Source: an uncultured Pelagibacteraceae bacterium
GTDB lineage: Bacteria; Pseudomonadota; Alphaproteobacteria; Pelagibacterales; Pelagibacteraceae
NCBI GenBank assembly: GCA_902582735.1
Contig: CACHTB010000010.1
Location: forward strand, 1 to 35,847
Reading direction: 5' to 3'
Length of the DNA: 35,847 bases
The notes under the pieces: generated by a model
What the model was told of the DNA's origin: nothing
Seen by the model: only the letters and a program-made list of their open reading frames with translations
Databases searched by the model: none
Translations under genes and position numbers: made by a program
Part shown: in pieces, positions 20,565 to 28,156 of the stretch
Layout of the letters: every line of letters begins with the position of its first letter
Position numbering within the stretch: position 1 is the stretch's first letter

Positions 20565-21239
20565 ATGAACAAAAATTTTAATAAACTAAACAAGTCTATT
20601 ATTAAATGCATCAAATGCAAAAGATTAGTTAAATTTAGAACAAAAATTTCTTTACAAAAAAGAAGACAATATGCAGATGAAAAATATTGGGGAAAACCAA
20701 TTACAGGCTATGGAGACACAAATGCAAAAATTTTGCTTGTTGGATTAGCTCCAGCAGCTCACGGTGGAAATAGAACTGGAAGAGTTTTTACTGGCGATAA
20801 ATCATCAGATTTTTTATACAAATGCTTGCATAAAGTAAAAATTTCTAACCAATCAAACTCAGATTACCTTAATGATGGATTGAAATTGAAAAACGCATTT
20901 ATTACTACTGCTTTAAAATGTGTTCCACCTGAAGACAAGCCGTTAAAAAATGAATTGGATCAATGTTTTAAATATTTTAATCAGGAAATAAATTTTCTAA
21001 AAAACCTAAAAATTATAGTAGCTTTAGGAAAAATCGCATTTGATGCTTGTAAATACTTTTATAAATCTAACTATAGCTTTAATGAAAAGATAAACTTTGA
21101 ACACAATAAAGTATTTAAATTACCTAATAACATATTATTGATTGGCTGTTATCATCCAAGTCCTAGAAATGTAAATACTGGAAGAATTAATGAAAAGAAA
21201 ATGGTTCAGTTATTTAGAAAAGTATTAAAATTAGTTTAG
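20565..21239 (+). CDS. Family 5 (UDGb-type) uracil-DNA glycosylase
   Basis: A 224-residue DNA-repair enzyme predicted to remove uracil (and related deaminated bases) from DNA. Motif A is GLAPAAHGGNRTGRVFTGD (60-78), typical of family 5, where the usual Asp/Asn of other families is missing. Motif B is YHPSPRN with H197. C15, C18, C119 and C134 fit the four 4Fe-4S ligands of families 4 and 5. No alternative Met lies between residue 1 and the first Cys pair, supporting this start. The 3' end overlaps the convergent ybgC by 9 bases. Confidence 0.9.
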   Translation: MNKNFNKLNKSIIKCIKCKRLVKFRTKISLQKRRQYADEKYWGKPITGYGDTNAKILLVGLAPAAHGGNRTGRVFTGDKSSDFLYKCLHKVKISNQSNSDYLNDGLKLKNAFITTALKCVPPEDKPLKNELDQCFKYFNQEINFLKNLKIIVALGKIAFDACKYFYKSNYSFNEKINFEHNKVFKLPNNILLIGCYHPSPRNVNTGRINEKKMVQLFRKVLKLV

Positions 21240-21626
21240 GAACTTTTCTAAAATCTTAGGAATTTTTACGGGTTTGCCTTCTTTATTTACTGTTACTAAT
21301 TGAACATCAGCTTCAGATATTGTTTCTTCATCCTTTTTAATTATTTGTTTCATTGTAAAAGAGGTTTTAGTTTTTGTTAATACTGAAGAAATTATTTCAA
21401 GTTCATCTTCAAATCTTGCAGGTTTTTTATATTCAATGTTACAAGACTTCACAATTATTAACGTACCATAATCTTTTTGAAGTTTAGTATTTGTTAATCC
21501 TAATGAATATATAGCTTCAGAACGAGCTCTTTCTAAATATTTTAAATAGTTCGCGTAATAAACTACTCCACCAGAATCTGTGTCTTCATAATATATCTTA
21601 AACTTATATATAAAATTTTTAGTCAT
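21231..21626 (-). CDS. ybgC: Acyl-CoA thioesterase, YbgC/FadM (hot-dog) family
   Basis: A 131-residue hot-dog-fold thioesterase that hydrolyses acyl-CoA. The N-terminal signature YEDTDSGGVVYYANYLKYLE (13-32) contains the catalytic Asp of the family (D17) and is followed by RARSEA. YbgC usually sits beside tolQRA-pal; here it is instead 2 bases downstream of the ion-channel homologue on the same strand, so it is probably co-transcribed with that gene. The substrate chain length is not visible. The symbol refers to family membership. Confidence 0.9.
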   Translation of the reverse strand: MTKNFIYKFKIYYEDTDSGGVVYYANYLKYLERARSEAIYSLGLTNTKLQKDYGTLIIVKSCNIEYKKPARFEDELEIISSVLTKTKTSFTMKQIIKKDEETISEADVQLVTVNKEGKPVKIPKILEKFLN

Positions 21627-21628
21627 AA

Positions 21629-22879
21629 TTAATTATAGACATAAAAATATCCAGCTAATGAGGAAGTGGCTAAAATTAAAAATAAAAATAGCCAAGAAAT
21701 TTTTCTATACTTTATTAAATTAAGTTTTTTACTTCTTGGAGCTTTTAAAATTTCTCCCTGTCCAAAACCCATAAAATGTCCAATATAAATGGACTCTGCA
21801 AAAGTTGCCAAGAGAACTGAAATTGCATTTACATAAGCTGTAAAAATAAACCAATCAAATACATTAAGATATGGCATATCTGGAATTTTAGATGTCGCAG
21901 CAACAAGATTAAATGCAACTAGAGATAAAACCAAAGTCATACATGATGTGATCCTATAAAATTCAAATGGAATGAAAATTGTTAGATAGGTTAGTGTTAT
22001 AATCATTACAATGGGTGTTATGAATTTATAAATAAAACTAACTGAATTTCTTTCAATCAAAAACTCAGTTGTTATTGAATGTTTTGCATAATCTGAATAG
22101 GCATCTAGCAAGTTTTCCATATAAGGATAAGAAATATATTGCTTGATGGTCCAACCAGGAGAGGAAATATTACTAAAAGAGGCCTTTCTCATTTCATTAT
22201 TCAAGATTTTAAAGTTATCTGAAGCTCTGAAATATAATTTTTCGTAAATTTTTGATGAAATTTTAAATTTTACATTTTGTGAGTCAAAAGGATATTTTTT
22301 ATAATTAAATTCTGAAATATTATAAGTCACCTCCTCGTCAGAATAGATATATTCTACTGTACCATCATAATATATCAAAATTGTAGGAGGGACATTTGAT
22401 ACTACTTTAGTTGAATTCTCGAAAAAAATTTGGAAATCAAAAAACTTTCCTTCAGAAATTGATTTTTTTAAATCATATTCGCAAACAACAATTTTTTGGG
22501 ATTTAGCCTCTATAATTTTTTTATTAATAGCTGCCATTTCACTCGAAAAATCATCAGATAAATTATTAAAAATTATAATATTGAGTTTAGGCTCTTTATA
22601 AAAAAAAGATCTTTCATCAAAGAAAAGTGTTAGATTAGAGTTTTCCTCATTTAAATTTATTCTTTTTAAATTAAAGTATTTTCTTAATGTTACATCCTCA
22701 AATAGTTTTTGTTCAGCTCCAAAAGAGCTCTGATTATATATTTTGTTACAAATTCTTTTAGGAAATAGTTCTGTAAATTCTAATCTTTTTTCTGCTTTAA
22801 GTGATGAAACTTCAATTGAGTGTGACTTAGAAGCGAAGATCAGAAATAATAAACTGAGAATTGTAATTAATTTTCTCAC
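21629..22879 (-). CDS. Pentameric ligand-gated ion channel (Cys-loop receptor) homologue
   Basis: A 416-residue predicted envelope ion channel. A signal peptide (about 1-21) precedes a long extracytoplasmic region. The hallmark loop is YPFDSQ at 196-201; S189 and V203 occupy the places of the two eukaryotic Cys-loop cysteines, as expected for a prokaryotic member. Four hydrophobic segments follow: M1 about 281-304, M2 about 309-333 (R309 at 0', T315 at 6', L318 at 9', ending KIP), M3 about 337-364 with FDWFIF, and M4 about 395-415. The M3-M4 linker is only about 30 residues. The extracellular part (about 257 residues) is longer than the roughly 200 typical of GLIC/ELIC. E306 at -3' leaves ion selectivity open. 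It lies 52 bases after the ATP-grasp gene and 2 before ybgC. Confidence 0.88.
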   Translation of the reverse strand: MRKLITILSLLFLIFASKSHSIEVSSLKAEKRLEFTELFPKRICNKIYNQSSFGAEQKLFEDVTLRKYFNLKRINLNEENSNLTLFFDERSFFYKEPKLNIIIFNNLSDDFSSEMAAINKKIIEAKSQKIVVCEYDLKKSISEGKFFDFQIFFENSTKVVSNVPPTILIYYDGTVEYIYSDEEVTYNISEFNYKKYPFDSQNVKFKISSKIYEKLYFRASDNFKILNNEMRKASFSNISSPGWTIKQYISYPYMENLLDAYSDYAKHSITTEFLIERNSVSFIYKFITPIVMIITLTYLTIFIPFEFYRITSCMTLVLSLVAFNLVAATSKIPDMPYLNVFDWFIFTAYVNAISVLLATFAESIYIGHFMGFGQGEILKAPRSKKLNLIKYRKISWLFLFLILATSSLAGYFYVYN

Positions 22880-22931
22880 TCATATATCTTAGATTCGTTA
22901 ATTATTTTTTCAATAATTATAATTAAATTTA

Positions 22932-24374
22932 CTAATCTACAATTAATGTGTCTTTAGATCCACCCCCTTGTGAACTATTTACAATTGTACTTCCCTTACG
23001 AAGTGCAACTCTGGTTAATCCACCGGTTGTAACATAATTAGTTTTACCACTTAAAATAAATGGTCTTAAATCTAAATGTCTAGGCTCTATATTTTTTTCA
23101 GTTATAGTTGGGGCAGTTGATAAAATTTCTAGGGGTTGGGCAATATATTCTCTCGGAGTTTTTTTAATCTTTTCTGCTACTTCTTTCTTTTCTTTATCAG
23201 ATGCTTTGGGGCCTATCATTATTCCATACCCTCCAGAAGCGTTAGCTGGTTTAACAACTAACTTAGATAAATTTTCCAAAACATATTCCCTTTGTTTTTC
23301 ATCATGACATAAATAAGTTTCAACTTGATTAAGAATAGGTTGTTCTCCTAAATAATAAACAATCATTTTATTAACAAATGAGTAAACTACTTTGTCATCA
23401 GCTATACCAGTTCCTATTGCATTTATAATACCAACATTTTTTTTTAACCAACATTTAAATAATCCAGGAACACCGATTAGTGAGTTTTTATTAAAAGCTT
23501 TTGGATCTAAAAAATTATCGTCAAGTCTTCTATAAATACAATCAACTCTTAAGGGTCCTTTCACTGTTTTCATATAAACATGATCATTTTCAACAAACAG
23601 ATCTTTTCCTTCCACTAAAGCAATACCCATTTGTTCAGCTAAAAAAGAATGCTCAAAATATGCAGAATTATAAATACCTGGAGTAAGAACAACCATGTGA
23701 GGATTATTATTTTTTTTAGGTATACATTCAATCATGCAGTTAAAAAGTTTGTTAGTGTATTGATGAATTGATGAAACTTTATATCTAGTAAATAATTCAG
23801 GGAAAACATCTCTCATAACCATCCTATTTTCAAGCATGTAAGAAACACCTGAAGGTACTCTTAAATTATCTTCTAGGACTAAATAGTCGCCATTTTTATT
23901 TCTAATTAAATCAACACCAGATATGTTTGCCCAAGACTTATATTTTGGGGAGAAACCTTCACACTCTTTTACATAATAAGGCGAATTAAAAATAATTTCT
24001 TTTGGTATAATATTATCTTTAAAAATCTTTTTTTGATTATAAACATCATCAATAAATAAATTTAGTGCTTTTACTCTTTGTTGAAGTCCCCTTGTTACTT
24101 TATTCCATTGAGATTTTGGAATTATTCTTGGAATAATATCTAATGGCCATTTTTTTTCTTCGGCCCTATTGTTTGCTGCATAAACTCTAAAGTTTATACC
24201 TCTTGCGCTTATTGTACTTTGACAATTTTTTTCTATTTCCTGAAGTTTTTCTTTTCCATATTTTTCGAGTATGTTTGAAATTATTACTGCATGCTTTCTA
24301 AGTTTATTTTCATTAGTAAAGTATCCATCATATGCTTTACTAGCATTGTAATTGTTCCAAAGTTTACCTGACAT
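22932..24374 (-). CDS. Circularly permuted ATP-grasp type 2 protein (COG2308, DUF404/DUF407)
   Basis: A 480-residue cytoplasmic protein of the circularly permuted ATP-grasp family, predicted to form amide or peptide-like bonds with ATP; the substrate is unknown. Signatures in order: DYLVLEDNLRVPSGVSYMLE (about 164-183), VDCIYRRLDDNF, LVVKPANASGGYGIMIGP (nucleotide-binding), YIAQP, PRHLDLRPFI, and the C-terminal SSQGGGSKDT. Genes of this family commonly sit with an alpha-E (DUF403) protein, a transglutaminase-like protein and the Anbu peptidase. Here Anbu is divergently adjacent, but the other two are not found in the window. Confidence 0.92.
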   Translation of the reverse strand: MSGKLWNNYNASKAYDGYFTNENKLRKHAVIISNILEKYGKEKLQEIEKNCQSTISARGINFRVYAANNRAEEKKWPLDIIPRIIPKSQWNKVTRGLQQRVKALNLFIDDVYNQKKIFKDNIIPKEIIFNSPYYVKECEGFSPKYKSWANISGVDLIRNKNGDYLVLEDNLRVPSGVSYMLENRMVMRDVFPELFTRYKVSSIHQYTNKLFNCMIECIPKKNNNPHMVVLTPGIYNSAYFEHSFLAEQMGIALVEGKDLFVENDHVYMKTVKGPLRVDCIYRRLDDNFLDPKAFNKNSLIGVPGLFKCWLKKNVGIINAIGTGIADDKVVYSFVNKMIVYYLGEQPILNQVETYLCHDEKQREYVLENLSKLVVKPANASGGYGIMIGPKASDKEKKEVAEKIKKTPREYIAQPLEILSTAPTITEKNIEPRHLDLRPFILSGKTNYVTTGGLTRVALRKGSTIVNSSQGGGSKDTLIVD

Positions 24375-24482
24375 TTGACAATTGTTTAATAATTAAGATA
24401 AACTTTCAAATGCGTAATAGTTATAGCAGATATGTTCTATTTCAAATATATGACATTTAAATAAACGTTATTAATAAATTTT
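24375..24482 (+). promoter_or_regulatory. Divergent intergenic region between ATP-grasp and Anbu genes
   Basis: A 108-base gap separates two genes transcribed away from each other, so it must hold promoters for both unless they are transcribed from further away. It is very AT-rich and I could not pick out a convincing pair of -35 and -10 boxes or an operator palindrome on either strand. The feature is supported by gene orientation, not by a recognised motif. Confidence 0.5.
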
Positions 24483-25208
24483 ATGACATATTGTATAGGA
24501 ATTAAAACTGATGATGGATTAGTCTTTGCATCAGACTCTAGGACAAATGCTGGCTTGGATAATGTAAATATTTATTCAAAAATGATGACCCACGATGTTG
24601 GGGATAGAACAATAGTAATTGTAACATCAGGCAATTTAGGTACTTCACAAGCTGTTTTCAAATCTTTAGAGAAAGATTTAAACAATTCTAGTGGAATAAT
24701 GAATCTTAACACTTGTAAAGATTTTGACCAAATAGCATCTTATATTGGATCTTTAAATATTGAACATTCATCTCCACAAGGGATAAATACTGACAATGTG
24801 TTGTTAGGTTCTACATTTGTTGTAGGTGGGCAAATTCAAGGTCAAAAACATGAACTCTATTTAGTTTATCCTCAAGGTAATTATATCAGGCCAGCTGATA
24901 GTAAACCTTATCTTGTTATCGGAGAGGTAAAATACGGAAAACCAATTCTTGATAGAGTAATAAAACCCAACGTTTCAATTGGTGATGCCGCTAGATGTGC
25001 TTTGATTTCAATGGACTCGACATTAAAAAGTGACTTAACAGTTGGACCGCCAATAGATTTTGCAATACTCAAAAAAGATCAAAACAAACTTGCTTCTCTT
25101 GAATGTCTAAATATATCAGATGAAACTTATTCTAAAGTTTGTAATCAATGGTCTGAGGGAATTTTCAGAGTATTTGACTCATTTCCAAGATTTGAATGGG
25201 AAAAATAA
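24483..25208 (+). CDS. Anbu-type proteasome-like peptidase (bacterial proteasome homologue, COG3484)
   Basis: A 241-residue N-terminal-nucleophile (Ntn) hydrolase of the Anbu family, an ancestor-like relative of HslV and proteasome beta subunits. The putative nucleophile is T2, exposed on removal of the initiator Met (MTYCIGI). D18 in FASDSRTNAG and K33 complete the expected Thr-Asp-Lys set. TFVVGGQIQG and the SIGDAARCALISMDST region further match the family. Known Anbu assemblies lack the closed double ring of HslV; the physiological substrate is unsettled. It is divergent from its usual partner, the ATP-grasp gene, and followed after 9 bases by a TAXI-type gene. Confidence 0.92.
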   Translation: MTYCIGIKTDDGLVFASDSRTNAGLDNVNIYSKMMTHDVGDRTIVIVTSGNLGTSQAVFKSLEKDLNNSSGIMNLNTCKDFDQIASYIGSLNIEHSSPQGINTDNVLLGSTFVVGGQIQGQKHELYLVYPQGNYIRPADSKPYLVIGEVKYGKPILDRVIKPNVSIGDAARCALISMDSTLKSDLTVGPPIDFAILKKDQNKLASLECLNISDETYSKVCNQWSEGIFRVFDSFPRFEWEK

Positions 25209-25217
25209 ATATTATAC

Positions 25218-26450
25218 GTGCCAAAAAAACTATACATTTTCGGTTATATAATTTTATTTTCATTAATAGTTTTATTTTTTTTAAGTTACCTCAAAGATAA
25301 AACTATTTATATTGAAGCAGGTCCAAAAGGTGGTTTTTTTGATACCTCTGCAAATTTAATAAAGGCAAGATTAAAAGATTATAATATTGAGTCAGAGGTA
25401 ATTAATCGTGAAGATACTATTAATATAGTTGAGGATGTTAACGATGATAATAAAAATATTCATATAGGGTTTGTAGCTCAAGATTTAAAAGGTAAACAAT
25501 TTAAAAATGTTAAAGCACTTGGTTCTTTAATATTAGAACCTTTATTTATTTTTTATCGTAATGATTTAGAATTAAATTCCTTAGCTGACTTTAAAGGATT
25601 GAAACTTGGTGTTGGTCCAGAAAATTCAGGTACTAGATTATTGGCAGAAACAATATTAAATCTTTATGGTGTAAATAATGAAAACACCACATTCATAGAT
25701 AAAACACATTCTATTCATTTTGATATGATGGAAAATGGTACTTTAGATATAGGTTTTTTTTTACTGCCGGCTAATAACCAATTTATATTTAAATTGGGTA
25801 CAAATCCGAACCTAGAAATATTTTCACTTAACGCTTCAAAAGCACTTTCAAGGAAGTTTGATTATTTATATCCAGAAGTGGTTCAAGCAGGTGGATTTGA
25901 TTTAAAAAATAATATTCCTGAAGAGGATATTCAAGTCATATCATTGCCTGTTGATTTAGTTGCCAAAAAAAATTTAGACCCATCAGTTGTAGTTGCAGTT
26001 TCATTAATTTTAAAAGAGGAATTTAAAGCACCAAATATTATTTCAGACGCATCTACATTTCCTTCTATGGAATATATTAAAAATCTTGAGGTAAATAAAC
26101 GCGCAAAAGAAATCATTGAAATGCCTTTTGGGTCTTTGCCATTTTTATATAAATATCTACCATTTGGTTTCGCGTCTTTCGTTGACAAATTTGGAGTAAA
26201 CTTATCTTATATTTTATCGATAATTATAATTTTTAGATATATGGGATTTCCCACACCATTTAAATATTATCAAACTTTCATAGATCATTTTTACTATGAA
26301 AAAATTCTTAAAATAAATGAAAAATCTTTAAAAAATAAATTGTCAAATGAAGATATTCAGTTTTTAAAAAAAGTAGAAAATCATTTCATATCTCAAGCTG
26401 AAAATGACTCAGCTCTAAAAATTGTTAAAGAAATTAAAAAAAGACTTTAA
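25218..26450 (+). CDS. TAXI-family (TRAP-associated extracytoplasmic immunogenic) solute-binding-like protein, membrane anchored
   Basis: A 410-residue protein with a GTG start. An N-terminal membrane segment (about 7-24) leads into a TAXI-like binding domain (about 30-300: GPKGGFFDTSANLIKARL, LKLGVGPENSGTRLLAE, LDIGFFLLPANNQFI). A second hydrophobic segment (about 328-344, LSYILSIIIIFRYMGF) precedes a charged, probably cytoplasmic C-terminal region of some 65 residues. Ordinary TAXI proteins are free or lipid-linked periplasmic proteins feeding a fused DctQM permease; none is next to this gene. It starts 9 bases after Anbu, suggesting co-transcription. A sensor or adaptor role is possible, but that is inference. 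No in-frame ATG lies near the N-terminus. Confidence 0.8.
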   Translation: MPKKLYIFGYIILFSLIVLFFLSYLKDKTIYIEAGPKGGFFDTSANLIKARLKDYNIESEVINREDTINIVEDVNDDNKNIHIGFVAQDLKGKQFKNVKALGSLILEPLFIFYRNDLELNSLADFKGLKLGVGPENSGTRLLAETILNLYGVNNENTTFIDKTHSIHFDMMENGTLDIGFFLLPANNQFIFKLGTNPNLEIFSLNASKALSRKFDYLYPEVVQAGGFDLKNNIPEEDIQVISLPVDLVAKKNLDPSVVVAVSLILKEEFKAPNIISDASTFPSMEYIKNLEVNKRAKEIIEMPFGSLPFLYKYLPFGFASFVDKFGVNLSYILSIIIIFRYMGFPTPFKYYQTFIDHFYYEKILKINEKSLKNKLSNEDIQFLKKVENHFISQAENDSALKIVKEIKKRL

Positions 26451-26526
26451 GTAGTTCGTGAATAATTAAATTAATTTAGATTTTTTATTGATAGCTTTTT
26501 GATTATGGAGAAATTAAATTTAAAAT

Positions 26527-27180
26527 TTAATCTACTGAAAAATAGATATTTTGATAGTAACTTATAGATTTATTTTTTGAGTTATCAGTATCTGCCATAA
26601 TTGCTATTCCATCTAATTCGTTAACATCTAAATCATGAAATTTTTTAAAATCCTCTTTGACATTTGCTTTAACGGTAACCCACTTATTTAAATTTTCTTT
26701 AGTTGTTGATAAAACATTATCAATTGATTTTTTTGTATAAGGACTTGGCCAATTATCACCTATATTTTCATTACTTGAAAAAACATAGTTTATGGCCCTA
26801 TTTGATAAAGCGGTTGCACCAGTTTTTTTTATTACAAAAACCCTTGCTGCAAAGTCATGACCTTTTTTACTTTTCTCGTTAATGCCATTTAAATCTTTCT
26901 CTACTTTCCATGTGATATTAATGAACGGTGTTGAATTTAAATCAATTTTAACTTTTTTTCCAAGTCCAGATGCAGCGTTATCAGCAATTGCTTTTAAATA
27001 GTTTCCATTTTCATTTGATCCTAGCGAATATTCAGTTTTATTATCAGCACCTCTGACTTTTCGTACCTCTAAAGACTGAAGTTCAATATCTGTGAACTCA
27101 AATATATTAATTTTTTCAGCATATGCAAATTTGAGAGATAATATTGAGATTAGAACAAATTTAAAAATAATTTTGATCAC
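26527..27180 (-). CDS. DUF3047 family secreted protein
   Basis: A 217-residue protein with a signal peptide (hydrophobic core IIFKFVLISILSLKFAYA, cleavage near residue 21), so exported. DUF3047 features: ITWKVEKDLNG, the KKGHDFAARVFVI stretch, INYVFSSNENIGDNWPSPYT, and the C-terminal DGIAIMADTDNSKNKSISYY, ending in a beta-strand-like IYFSVD. The function of the family is not known to me. It stands alone on the minus strand, convergent with the TAXI-like gene (76-base gap with no clear terminator). Confidence 0.85.
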   Translation of the reverse strand: MIKIIFKFVLISILSLKFAYAEKINIFEFTDIELQSLEVRKVRGADNKTEYSLGSNENGNYLKAIADNAASGLGKKVKIDLNSTPFINITWKVEKDLNGINEKSKKGHDFAARVFVIKKTGATALSNRAINYVFSSNENIGDNWPSPYTKKSIDNVLSTTKENLNKWVTVKANVKEDFKKFHDLDVNELDGIAIMADTDNSKNKSISYYQNIYFSVD

Positions 27181-27288
27181 GTAACTGATATAGACTAGAA
27201 ATTTTTGATTTCAATATTTTTTTAAAAAGTCAAAAATTTGTCATTATTTGAACATCCATTATTCAAAATTGCGAAGTAAGTATAAGTT

Positions 27289-27420
27289 ATGAAAAGTATT
27301 ACAATATTTAGTTTATTAATTTATTGGTCAATAATTATACTATCTCCTGTAATCTCAAAAGATTTGAAAATAGTCAAATTAAATGAGGTGATAATACCTA
27401 TCTCTAAACCTAATAAGTAG
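27289..27420 (+). CDS. Possible 43-residue secreted peptide
   Basis: A plus-strand frame of 43 codons, ATG at 27289-27291 to TAG at 27418-27420. It begins MKSITIFSLLIYWSIIILSP, which looks like a signal peptide or membrane anchor, followed by a short Lys/Ile-rich tail (KIVKLNEVIIPISKPNK). It overlaps the end of the convergent SDR gene by 11 bases. No strong ribosome-binding sequence is visible. It could be a real small exported peptide or the stub of a longer decayed secreted protein. I recognise no family. Confidence 0.42.
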   Translation: MKSITIFSLLIYWSIIILSPVISKDLKIVKLNEVIIPISKPNK

Positions 27421-28156
27421 ATCTTCCACCACTAATATCAAATACTGCGGCTGTAGAAAAAGAATTCTCCTCAGAAGATAACCAGCAAACCATTGATGTT
27501 AATTCGTGAACTTCTAACATTCGACCTTTTGGTACTTTTGAAAGCATTCTTTGAACATGCTCTTTAGACATTTGGTTTAAAATTCTTGTATTTGCTCCAG
27601 CAGGTGTGACTGCATTGACTGCAATGTTATTTAAAGCCAATTCTTTTCCAAGTGATTTAGTAAGACCTATTACTCCTGCTTTTGAGGAGCTATATGCGCT
27701 TGCATTTGCATTCCCATCTTTACCTGAAACAGATGCGATATTTACAATTCTTCCATAATTATTTTTTATCATATGTGGTACAACTGCCTTACAACAATAA
27801 AAAGTTCCATTGAGATTAATTTCAATTATTTTTGACCAATCATCAATTTTAAAATTCCACAGCTCCGTAGTGGGACCAGTAATTCCAGCACTATTAATTA
27901 AAATATCTATATTTGAATTTTTAGCTATCTTATCTACAGCGTCTTTTACTTCTTTAAAATTCGAAACATCCACAATATCATAATTTAAATCATCACTATT
28001 GATTTCAGTAGATGCATTTTTTAACTCAGCTTCATCAATATCCCAAATTCTCACTTTTGAACCAGACTTGATAAACCTTTTTGCGATATCTAGTCCAAAA
28101 CCTTGTGCTCCTCCGGTTATAATTGCAACTTTATTTTTAAGATCAAAATTATGCAT
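27410..28156 (-). CDS. SDR-family NAD(P)-dependent dehydrogenase
   Basis: A 248-residue classical short-chain dehydrogenase/reductase. The nucleotide-binding loop is TGGAQGFG (14-21), D40 at the end of the second strand (WDID) suggests NAD rather than NADP, and NSAG is at 88-91. The catalytic residues are S142, Y155 and K159. The C-terminus is DISGGRSTY. The substrate is not readable, although the sequence resembles sugar-acid or polyol dehydrogenases more than FabG. It shares one base with the end of the NCS1 transporter gene (TAATG), so it likely acts on something imported by the operon. Confidence 0.9.
   Translation of the reverse strand: MHNFDLKNKVAIITGGAQGFGLDIAKRFIKSGSKVRIWDIDEAELKNASTEINSDDLNYDIVDVSNFKEVKDAVDKIAKNSNIDILINSAGITGPTTELWNFKIDDWSKIIEINLNGTFYCCKAVVPHMIKNNYGRIVNIASVSGKDGNANASAYSSSKAGVIGLTKSLGKELALNNIAVNAVTPAGANTRILNQMSKEHVQRMLSKVPKGRMLEVHELTSMVCWLSSEENSFSTAAVFDISGGRSTY

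Noticed and set aside
25931..26188. Minus-strand open frame of 85 codons inside the TAXI-like gene
   Set aside because: It is fully contained in a gene with clear domain and membrane features on the other strand, and has no recognisable motif of its own.
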